In this document: positions 1-5,753 of the stretch, one piece after another
Numbering within the stretch: position 1 is the stretch's first letter
Layout: each line of letters starts with the position of its first letter
DNA from: JAWXCH01 sp034440595
Lineage (GTDB): Bacteria; Planctomycetota; Planctomycetia; Pirellulales; JALHPA01
Assembly (NCBI GenBank): GCA_034440595.1
Contig: JAWXCH010000333.1
Location: forward strand, 1-5,753
Direction of reading: 5' to 3'
Length of the DNA: 5,753 nucleotides
Program-made: the position numbers and the translations under genes
Notes under the pieces: model-generated
What the model saw: only the letters and a program-made list of their open reading frames with translations
Databases searched by the model: none
What the model was told of the DNA's origin: nothing

Positions 1-198
1 GAAACGCGCTCCCTGAATTTCTCACTGGTTGTGGTCCAGCCTCAATCCTGCGAAAATTCCTCCGCGACAGGATCGATCTCAATAGAGCCGAGGGCTTACA
101 CCTCGCCGGTTAGGCAAAAAATGCGGTAGTCTTGAGTTAATCACGTCAGCAGCTAAATACACAAAGGCGTGCGACCTTTTTTGGCTTTTTAATAACAG
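1..198. other. no gene recognised
   Basis: I see no convincing reading frame, RNA gene or insertion-sequence end here. There are short T-runs at 177-182 and 186-190 and two weak hairpins (89-105 and 163-179). With the preceding transposase remnant, about 470 bases at this end lack an intact gene. Confidence 0.5.
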
Positions 199-471
199 CT
201 ACTCAATATCTCGCGCTCGACGAGCTCGACATTTATCCGTCTCTATCCTCCATTTCATCCGCAAACACGCCGAACTCACCGAGGAGGTCTTATCTAAATT
301 CGATCCCTCACCAATTTCGCCGCGTTTTGTAACCTCCTAATGCACGGCTCAAATACATCGTCATCGACCGCGCTGCAATTTCCTGCCCGCGCCGCCTTCT
401 CCGAAGCTCATCCACTCCCTTGCCGTACACCGAGCTATTGCCCCTACCACTCCGGCGATCTCTAACCCGTT
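199..471 (-). pseudogene. remnant of a REP-associated (Y1-type) transposase C-terminus with DnaA-like helix-turn-helix
   Basis: No single frame covers this stretch, but three frames joined in order give a recognisable tail. EIAGVVGAIA (about 433-462) is followed by VYGKGVDELRRRRRG and AARSMTMYLSRALGGYK (326-430). After a one-base shift at the T-run 325-328 (plus strand), the third frame gives EIGEGSNLDKTSSVSSACLR and continues to a TAG at 199-201. The order of a basic patch, 'MYL.R.L.G', 'EIGE' and 'SSVSSA' is the DnaA domain IV-like helix-turn-helix found at the C-terminus of many REP-associated tyrosine transposases. The catalytic HUH domain is absent: upstream sequence is the intact small gene ending at 472. 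At least two frameshifts mean it is not functional. The remnant suggests that an old insertion borders the operon. Identification is by pattern memory only; a DnaA fragment is the alternative. Confidence 0.5.
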
Positions 472-726
472 CTAACTCACTACCGAGATCCGTTCCGCCA
501 GAAGTGTCGTGCCAACGATAAACCCGTCGCATTCCACCTCGTGCCCTACATACCGCGTCAGTTCGGTATCGCCGAACACGGGGCCGGTCTTGCGTCGCAA
601 GATGTAGCGGCCGCTGGTGGTTTCGATGAACACCGCTTCCCGCTCGCTTTTGCTGCCCTTGCCATACTCGCCCTGCGTGACTCGTCCGCGCAGTGCGACG
701 ACTCGGACAGGATTGGTCGAACTCAT
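472..726 (-). CDS. small beta-rich protein paired with the peptidase (84 aa)
   Basis: The proposed start is the ATG at 724-726, ten bases after the peptidase stop; the stop is TAG at 472-474. The product starts MSSTNPVRVVALRGRV and alternates hydrophobic and polar residues, as expected for a small beta-barrel or OB-like fold. Notable stretches are GKGSKSEREAVFIET, RYILRRKTGPVFGD and VGHEVECDGFIVGT. An earlier ATG at 775-777 would add 17 residues and overlap the peptidase gene; I prefer the later start because the extra residues look like a shadow of the peptidase frame, although neither start has a strong ribosome site. I have the impression that similar small proteins occur next to caspase-like peptidases in other bacteria, but cannot confirm it here. 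Tight spacing suggests co-translation and a partner or regulatory role for the peptidase. Confidence 0.7.
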   Translation of the reverse strand: MSSTNPVRVVALRGRVTQGEYGKGSKSEREAVFIETTSGRYILRRKTGPVFGDTELTRYVGHEVECDGFIVGTTLLAERISVVS

Positions 727-736
727 GGTCGTCAGT

Positions 737-2272
737 TCATTTCTGATGATAAATGCGATAGCCGACGATGCGGCCATTCAGCTCTTTGGCCACTACCGCC
801 ACGCCACGCTTTATCTTGTCCTGCTTCCCCTCCGTTGGGGTTCCAATCGTGATGTGATAGCGCGACGGTGTCGCTGCGGTCTTCCCGCTTCTCCCTTTAG
901 TCGCTGGCGCACCTTTAACGGCAAATGTCGTGAATATCTGTTTCGCATCCAGCCCAGCCAACTTAGCGATGTTCGATAGCGCGGATCTCGCTGACTGTGA
1001 CAACCTGCCAGTTGGTACCCGTTTCGATGCCGTTGGTTTTGTCTCTGTCAAAAACGCCCCGGTAAGCCGCAGCTTTGACCGTCGTTCCGCACGAAAGAAG
1101 CGCTCCGCATCCGTCTTTGCGACGCCTTTAGGAATATCACCCGCACTTGGAACATCGACCGGGTGGACGCTTGGATCGCCGAGCAGACAAAACTGTGCCA
1201 GTGTCTTGAGATCGAAGGGGTCCATTTGTGACGTGTGCTCTACAAACTGCTGGCGCGCCAGCAGCGTGGCGCGTCCGATGGAGGCACCGTCTAACACGTT
1301 AAGTAGAAAGTATTGGCAGATAAGATCGGCGGCGCCGTTATCAGTCGGCGGCCCGTACGCGATGGTGGTGCTGCCCAGATAACCATATGCGCCCTGCCGT
1401 AGGTAGCTCTGGCAAATTGGAAGGTCTATATCCAGCGTGACCGAGTCATACAACTCTGCACCATAGCAACACTCAACAGCTGCAACAGCACCCTCGACAA
1501 TTTGACCAATCGTCGCTTGAGTCGTAAGCGATACCGGGTAGCTCTTGCCCGTCTGACCCTGGAACTCTGGGGAGGCCGGACCACCATGGCAGTTGATGAA
1601 ATGCATTCGTGTACGCAACTCTCGTCTCGGATAATTTGGACCTGCGAGTGGCGAAAGTAATAATTTGGTCGCATTACCGAAAATGTTGTTCAGGCTGAGC
1701 CGGGTCGAGCCCTGCCAAACCTTCGCCGAAAGACCAAAATAGCCCGTGTAGTCATCCGGAGATCGCCTTTTGTATTCTGCAGCGGTCTTCAGTAGACCAA
1801 CTAAATAGGACGGCTCATCGGCACCGAACAGATCGGGTAGCCTTCCCACCACTCGTGTCGGACCCACGAAACGAGCCGGATCCCGTGAATAGGGAGCATC
1901 ACAAGCGTACGGCAAATCTCCCCAAGCATGATCATCATCGTCCTCGGTCGGCTCATAAGCAGGGTTGTCGAGATCCTGATGCGGCACGACATCGGGAGCA
2001 CCGAGAATCATGAGATAATCAGGATTGACCGACTTAAACACAGCATCAATGGCTTCCTTGTTTTCGCGCGGATCGGTCGCGCTCGTAACTGCCTTTCCGC
2101 CCATCTTTTTCATAGCCGCCTTGTCGTCCAGGTAGACAACCCGGCTCTGAATTCCGCGTTTCTTATCCGCCGCTATAAGCCCCGTGAGCGCCTTGCGAAT
2201 CGTTACGAGCCCCTTGCTACCGTACTTACTCGCTAACACGCTGCGATTTGTAACGATGATCTTGTCATCCAT
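737..2272 (-). CDS. caspase-like cysteine peptidase, gingipain-type (clan CD, family C25)
   Basis: The start chosen is the ATG at 2270-2272, with a GGAAGGA site six bases upstream, giving 511 residues. A GTG at 2305 would add 11 residues, but its nearest ribosome site is about 19 bases away. Features of the C25 fold appear in order: NPDYLMILGAPDVVP (83-97), an Asp-rich loop and GDLPYACD (118-125), VVGRLPD (141-147), the histidine motif INCHGG (H229), the cysteine motif VECCYGA (C268/C269, one of them the nucleophile) and the terminal LLGDPSVHP (363-371). His and Cys would form the catalytic dyad. Secreted gingipains have signal peptides and pro-domains; this protein has neither and is probably cytoplasmic. 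Residues after about 375 form a basic, low-complexity linker and a small alpha/beta tail (from about 470, RYHITIGTP) whose role is unknown. In this context it might process cargo or act in regulated cell death; both are inference. Confidence 0.85.
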   Translation of the reverse strand: MDDKIIVTNRSVLASKYGSKGLVTIRKALTGLIAADKKRGIQSRVVYLDDKAAMKKMGGKAVTSATDPRENKEAIDAVFKSVNPDYLMILGAPDVVPHQDLDNPAYEPTEDDDDHAWGDLPYACDAPYSRDPARFVGPTRVVGRLPDLFGADEPSYLVGLLKTAAEYKRRSPDDYTGYFGLSAKVWQGSTRLSLNNIFGNATKLLLSPLAGPNYPRRELRTRMHFINCHGGPASPEFQGQTGKSYPVSLTTQATIGQIVEGAVAAVECCYGAELYDSVTLDIDLPICQSYLRQGAYGYLGSTTIAYGPPTDNGAADLICQYFLLNVLDGASIGRATLLARQQFVEHTSQMDPFDLKTLAQFCLLGDPSVHPVDVPSAGDIPKGVAKTDAERFFRAERRSKLRLTGAFLTETKPTASKRVPTGRLSQSARSALSNIAKLAGLDAKQIFTTFAVKGAPATKGRSGKTAATPSRYHITIGTPTEGKQDKIKRGVAVVAKELNGRIVGYRIYHQK

Positions 2273-2278
2273 AATTTT

Positions 2279-2285
2279 TCCTTCC
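2279..2285 (-). promoter_or_regulatory. ribosome binding site of the C25-like peptidase
   Basis: GGAAGGA followed by six bases and the ATG at 2270-2272. It decides the start in favour of this ATG over the upstream GTG at 2305. Confidence 0.7.
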
Positions 2286-2328
2286 GGTGTTTTAATGACG
2301 TACACGTGATAGTGTTTCGGTGATCTCC

Positions 2329-2991
2329 CTATTCGAATGAGACATCGCGTTTAGATGCGGGTCTCAGAGCTGAGACCTTATCCACAACCTGAGATGCCTG
2401 CGTCTCCCTTTCTTTCTCCGGGAGCTTCTGCCACTTTTGACCCTTGGTGCCGAACAGGTCCCGGATCGCAATTAACGCGTCGTCAATCCTGAAGGTTCGA
2501 TCACCAGGGCTCATGCCCTTCCACTGATCTGCATGGGACTGGAGAAGCTTCCTGACGGCGGTCAACTCCCAGTAGGTCTGGTCGATCCAAGTCTTCTTGT
2601 CACCGTACCATTCGAGATATTTTTTTAATTCTTTTTCATAGGTTTCTGCTATGTGCAACTTCTGGTGTGCCTTCTGAAGTGCCGCCATTGCTTCGGCATA
2701 TTCGAGCACTGCCAGAGTCCCGGGCAGATATATAACCGATGTCTTTGCCTCACTATAGGCGATCCTGGACGCCTTCGCCCTTTCGAAGTTGTCGCGAGTT
2801 TCGAGGATAAGGTTCGGAATGATCGTCCCAAGTAGTGCCGCCAAAAACCCTATGCCAATGGCTTTGTATACCTCAACGTAGAGGCGCTGCTGCTCGATAT
2901 CGCTCGTTGGCTGTGCCGCCCATATTCAAGTGACGATCGCCACGGCCAAAACCGCGATTCCCGTCACAATACATAGAATCCATTTAATCAA
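2329..2991 (-). pseudogene. two-TM membrane protein with coiled-coil-like cytosolic part, interrupted by an in-frame TGA
   Basis: Read from a TTG at 2989-2991, the frame gives a hydrophobic segment (residues 4-21, ending AVLAVAIVT) and then a TGA at 2926-2928 (codon 22). It continues in the same frame through a polar loop (IWAAQPTSDIEQQR), a second TM helix (about 44-63, AIGIGFLAALLGTIIPNLIL) and about 155 charged, helix-rich residues with coiled-coil character, ending at TAG 2329-2331. Between the TGA and TTG 2842-2844 there is no ATG, GTG or TTG in frame, and starting at 2844 would cut the second TM helix in half. The clean frame on both sides therefore suggests one ~220-residue gene with a nonsense codon, or recoding, or a sequence error. 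Taken literally, only a 21-residue hydrophobic peptide and possibly a 171-residue fragment from 2844 are made. I do not recognise the family. The gene sits between the ATPase and the peptidase, 56 bases upstream of the latter. Confidence 0.6.
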
Positions 2992-2993
2992 TC

Positions 2994-3119
2994 TCAGGCT
3001 CCATCGAGTGAAGACTGGCTGGCCCAATAACGGTCAAGGCGGAGCGACTGCATCACCGCGTCCATATTCAACCACCCGTGTCCCATCCGCCTCTGTATGT
3101 AATCCGCCGAATACCCCAT
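2994..3119 (-). CDS. possible small protein (41 aa), coupled to the downstream membrane protein
   Basis: A short frame starts at the ATG at 3117-3119 and ends with TGA at 2994-2996, two bases before the proposed TTG start of the next gene. It would encode a 41-residue helical protein with Arg, Met and Trp (for example YIQRRMGHGWLNMD). About 70 percent of its codons end in G or C, more than the competing frame over the same bases, and it fills most of the gap between the ATPase and the membrane protein. The stop-to-start spacing would suit translational coupling. Against it, there is no clear Shine-Dalgarno before the first ATG, and I recognise no family. The frame extends without a start about 13 codons further upstream, so it could also be the tail of a decayed gene. 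Confidence 0.35.
   Translation of the reverse strand: MGYSADYIQRRMGHGWLNMDAVMQSLRLDRYWASQSSLDGA
2999..3002 (-). promoter_or_regulatory. ribosome binding site supporting the TTG start at 2991
   Basis: A GGAG lies seven bases before the TTG at 2989-2991. It is the main reason for choosing that start, since no ATG or GTG begins the membrane-protein frame here. The site lies within the last codons of the small frame ending at 2994. Confidence 0.45.
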
Positions 3120-3184
3120 TGAAGTAGATGGATGTCTGTAACTTATCTCGCAAATGTTTCACCTCTGTCCATGACGAGCTGAAG

Positions 3185-4510
3185 CTAAACGATTTTCCCT
3201 TCTTTAACGTACTCACGCAGGATGGCGGCTTCCAACCGCTTTAAGTCAAGACACCGCGATTGGTCTGCCAATGCTTCTACGGCACAATAATGGGTGACGT
3301 TCATGATGCCAGCACCAGTTAGTTCGAAGCGGTTCGCAACTTGCTGCCAGTCGATGTCTTTGGCAATTTCCATCTGCGGCGGAAATGCTTTACGCCAGAT
3401 TTCGTAGCGCTCTTCGGGGCGTGGCATGGGGAACTGGATGATCGTTTGAAAGCGCCGGACGAACGCATCATCGATATTACCGCGCTGATTCGTGGCTAAA
3501 ATCACCAGCCCGCTGAAGCCCTCCACGCGTTGCAACAAGTACGCCACTTCTTGATTGGCGTATTTATCGTGGGCGTCGCGGATGTCGGTTCTCTTACCGA
3601 AGAGCGCATCGGCTTCGTCAAAGAACAAAATCCAGTTTTTGTTCTCCGCTTTATCAAAGAGCCTCGACAAGTTTTTCTCCGTCTCGCCAATGTATTTGGA
3701 CACCACACGCGATAGGTCAATCCGGAACACATCTTTGCCCGTATGCTTGCCAAGCAACGTCGCCGTCAGTGTTTTGCCCGTGCCCGGTGGTCCGTAAAAC
3801 AAGGCCCGGTAGCCGGGTTTGATTTTTTTCTTCATGCCCCATTCTTGCAGCAGCGTGTCGTTGTGCTTGATCCAGTTTTCAATTTCTTGGATTTGACCCA
3901 GGGTGTTAGGGTGTAGCACCAGATCATCCCAGCTCATTTCAGTTTCGATGTATTCAGCGGGGAAGTCGATGCTGAAACGCGGTTTGCTGACCGTGCCAAT
4001 GGTGAGCTGTTCGACGGTTTCCGGATCAAGAATTAACCGACCGCTCATCACCGGCTCGCCTTCTCGAACCGCATCGAGCCAAAGGATATGTTTTTGCGCG
4101 AACCAGTGCTCACTGCCTAGCATACGCTGCACTTTGAGGCGTTTTTCAAGGTCGTCCCCCGCGAGGATAAATTGGGCCGTTTCGCCCGTCGGGAGAATTC
4201 CGCGGTGGTTGGAAACTTTGACACCGCCAAATTCGGGAAATTCACCACCCGCAGGAAGATGTTCCGCAATGATTTCGCCGAAAAAGCCAGGTTTGATGTG
4301 CGGTACCATCGCAAGCATCAACACCATGAACTCACCATACGTAAGTTCTTGCGTTGCGGCGAACCACGTTAACTTGGAGTCCTCACCATAAAGTTCAAGA
4401 GAAATAAATTCAGAAACCTCCGCCTGCCGGTGCTGTTTGTTCAAGCAAGCAACAACGACCTTGCGTAACCAATCGAAGGCTAAATTGAGGTCCCGGGCGT
4501 TGTGTTTCAT
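3185..4510 (-). CDS. AAA+ ATPase, eCIS-associated (Afp15-like)
   Basis: This is a complete 441-residue protein with an ATG start at 4508-4510; no strong Shine-Dalgarno is visible before it. Residues 1 to about 200 form an alpha/beta N-terminal region without a motif I can name. The AAA+ core follows: Walker A GPPGTGKT (240-247), a pore-loop-like SKYIGETEKN (271-280), Walker B ILFFDEAD (294-301, with D298 and E299), sensor 1 ATNQ (N341), paired arginines R352/R353 as arginine-finger candidates, and the lid motif LTGAGI (397-402). The stretch around YLLQRVEGFSGLVILATNQ, followed by NIDDAFVRRFQ, is the pattern I associate with ATPases conserved in eCIS loci (the Afp15 group), which are thought to help particle assembly or cargo loading. 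It would act as a cytoplasmic ring-forming ATPase. No key residue is missing. General AAA+ identity is essentially certain; the eCIS subtype is strongly suggested by sequence style and by the upstream gene. Confidence 0.93.
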   Translation of the reverse strand: MKHNARDLNLAFDWLRKVVVACLNKQHRQAEVSEFISLELYGEDSKLTWFAATQELTYGEFMVLMLAMVPHIKPGFFGEIIAEHLPAGGEFPEFGGVKVSNHRGILPTGETAQFILAGDDLEKRLKVQRMLGSEHWFAQKHILWLDAVREGEPVMSGRLILDPETVEQLTIGTVSKPRFSIDFPAEYIETEMSWDDLVLHPNTLGQIQEIENWIKHNDTLLQEWGMKKKIKPGYRALFYGPPGTGKTLTATLLGKHTGKDVFRIDLSRVVSKYIGETEKNLSRLFDKAENKNWILFFDEADALFGKRTDIRDAHDKYANQEVAYLLQRVEGFSGLVILATNQRGNIDDAFVRRFQTIIQFPMPRPEERYEIWRKAFPPQMEIAKDIDWQQVANRFELTGAGIMNVTHYCAVEALADQSRCLDLKRLEAAILREYVKEGKIV

Positions 4511-4610
4511 GATTTATCTACACACCGATGGAGGTTAATACACGAATCGAGCATTTATCCGTGATATCCATAGAAAAAGAACTGGCTACGTATCCTAAGC
4601 AACCTGCATT

Positions 4611-5753
4611 TCAGTCTTCGTCCAATCGCGAGATCTTCATATTCTCGTCAAGAGCCCATGCTCGTTTGACATGGCGAACATGCTCTTCAAGTTTCTGGCC
4701 GGCCAATTCAGGATGACCTTCGTCAAGATGCTGTTGAATGGAGCTGTTTTCCCGACTATCACCGATGAACATGTTCCGCAGATATCCGAAAAACCTTGAG
4801 TAACGGTTTGATGCGGCTTTCTGGATACCATTCAGACTCACATCGTCAACGGGTGTTCGTGCGTCAGCGATGGAGCCGCGCTGCTCAAGAAGCAGCTTCC
4901 CATCTGATATCTTCCTGCCGTTGAGCGATTCAGCGTAGTGCTTGGACATATCGGAGGACGAAACCACGTGACGCCGCGCCAGGCCTTTTGCAACATTCAC
5001 TAGCTCACCTGCCGAACTTATCCGCAGTTGACTTTTATCTTTGTGCTGGGCTGCGATGCCGCGTTTCTGCTCAGGTGTGAATTTGCTACGTGGCAAACTT
5101 ACACCCTTGATCGGGGCATCCGCCACGCCCCAATCATTAAGGGTAGAGGCTATGTGCGTGCCGAAGATACCCATCTTTACGTCGAGCTGCCCCATCAAAG
5201 CATCAGCCTTATCAGCGTCCTTTCCGGCAACAGCAGAAGCGGTATTCTCGTCGTACTTCTTGAGGTCAGTTAGAAGTTTGTCCACCGCGACTTCGTGGCT
5301 TACAGCCGTGGCGATAGGCGACTTTCTCTTGGCCTTGTCGACGCCTTTCTTCTCTGCAGTATTTTCGAGGAACACCGAAGGCTTTTCAGGAGTGGATCGT
5401 AACACAAGTTTCGCACTCGTATTGCTCCCTTCGAATGTCAGAGTATGCTGTTCGCCGCCACCGTTGACGGGTATTTTCTTTTTCCACCAGTTTAACAATC
5501 GCTTGACCCCGGCTTTCACCGCGCCAACCATTTTATTCAACATACTCCCCAGCCACGCCACAATTTTATCCAACCCCTTATCGATCGGCTGGCGAATCTT
5601 CTTGATGATCCCGACGACCTTCTCCGGTATGTTTCCAAGCCCCGCAAACCTGGCTAAAAAGGCGATGATGACGACCAAAGTATTCGCCATTGTCTGCTCG
5701 ACTTTTTTGGCGGCATTGTCGACCTGACCTGCTGCGATGGCTGAGATGGAATC
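4611..5753 (-). CDS. C-terminal part of a large eCIS-associated cargo/toxin-like protein (5' end outside window)
   Basis: The frame is open to the right edge, so the true start lies beyond base 5753; the ATG at 5688-5690 is internal and has no good ribosome site. The visible 380 residues begin with a helical, partly hydrophobic stretch (about 1-90) containing IIAFLARFAGLGNIPEKV and KKIRQPIDKGLDKIVAWLG. This looks to me like the repeated helical module of large eCIS-associated proteins that carry an N-terminal DUF4157 domain. A short beta segment follows (about 95-125, GGEQHTLTFEG), then a Lys/Asp/Ala-rich helical linker (about 130-205). The last ~160 residues form a separate domain with polar motifs ARRHVVSS (259-266), GDSRENSS (331-338) and HLDEGHPE (342-349). 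By analogy with polymorphic eCIS proteins, this end may be the variable effector or cargo domain; I do not recognise its fold or activity. The gene lies 100 bases upstream of the ATPase on the same strand. The eCIS link is family memory plus context, not a database match. Confidence 0.72.
   Translation of the reverse strand, partial: DSISAIAAGQVDNAAKKVEQTMANTLVVIIAFLARFAGLGNIPEKVVGIIKKIRQPIDKGLDKIVAWLGSMLNKMVGAVKAGVKRLLNWWKKKIPVNGGGEQHTLTFEGSNTSAKLVLRSTPEKPSVFLENTAEKKGVDKAKRKSPIATAVSHEVAVDKLLTDLKKYDENTASAVAGKDADKADALMGQLDVKMGIFGTHIASTLNDWGVADAPIKGVSLPRSKFTPEQKRGIAAQHKDKSQLRISSAGELVNVAKGLARRHVVSSSDMSKHYAESLNGRKISDGKLLLEQRGSIADARTPVDDVSLNGIQKAASNRYSRFFGYLRNMFIGDSRENSSIQQHLDEGHPELAGQKLEEHVRHVKRAWALDENMKISRLDED

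Noticed and set aside
89..105. CGAGG/CCTCG hairpin
   Set aside because: Short stem with no T-run on either side; I considered a REP-like palindrome but found no second copy in the window.
163..182. AAAGG/CCTTT hairpin followed by a T-run on the plus strand
   Set aside because: The stem has only five pairs and three are A-T. It faces the wrong way to end the minus-strand operon, and no plus-strand gene precedes it.
282..337. Inverted pair AGGAGGT / ACCTCCT with 42 bases between
   Set aside because: Seven bases at this spacing can arise by chance, and no start codon follows either copy at a useful distance.
308..532. 74-residue arginine-rich frame on the minus strand
   Set aside because: It overlaps the end of the small beta protein gene, and only its second half resembles a protein family. 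It is better explained as one frame of the frameshifted transposase remnant.
2926..2928. Genome-wide reassignment of TGA to an amino acid
   Set aside because: The large upstream protein and the peptidase both end sensibly at TGA, so the standard bacterial code applies.
3034..3216. 60-residue GTG-started frame on the minus strand, overlapping the ATPase end
   Set aside because: It overlaps the ATPase by 32 bases without a clear ribosome site, has lower G/C at third positions than the alternative frame, and no recognisable family. It is in the same frame as the membrane protein but is separated from it by another TGA at 3034-3036.
4518..4571. 17-codon mini-frame ending seven bases before the ATPase start
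   Set aside because: It has no ribosome site, no attenuator-like hairpin and no run of a regulatory amino acid; chance is the simplest explanation.

Overview
The window carries one strand's worth of genes: everything I can support reads right to left (minus strand). It looks like the accessory end of an extracellular contractile injection system (eCIS, phage-tail-like particle) locus from an environmental, probably Gram-negative bacterium. Base composition is near 50 percent GC, the standard bacterial code is used (several genes end in TGA), and nothing identifies the genus.

Layout in transcription order. (1) 5753-4611: the C-terminal 380 residues of a large protein running off the right edge. 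It resembles the C-terminal half of the large eCIS-associated cargo/toxin-like proteins that usually start with a DUF4157 domain. (2) 4510-3185: a complete AAA+ ATPase of the eCIS-associated (Afp15-like) type, the best anchor for the eCIS reading. (3) 3119-2994: a possible 41-residue small protein, ending two bases before the next start. (4) 2991-2329: a two-TM, coiled-coil-like membrane protein whose frame is interrupted at codon 22 by one in-frame TGA. (5) 2272-737: a 511-residue caspase-like/gingipain-like (clan CD, family C25) cysteine peptidase without a signal peptide. (6) 726-472: an 84-residue beta-rich small protein, ten bases after the peptidase. (7) 471-199: a frameshifted remnant of the C-terminal DnaA-like helix-turn-helix region of a REP-associated (Y1-type) transposase. 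(8) 198-1: no gene seen.

How the genes may work together (inference): the ATPase belongs to the injection-particle module, and the large upstream protein is a candidate cargo. The membrane protein, cytoplasmic caspase-like peptidase and small beta protein form a tight downstream cassette that could be a protease-based accessory for cargo processing, release of particles by cell death, or defence. The transposase remnant marks the downstream border of the operon. The most notable points are the peptidase and small-protein pair beside eCIS genes, the single TGA in an otherwise intact membrane protein, and the conserved-looking but unassigned C-terminal domain of the large protein.
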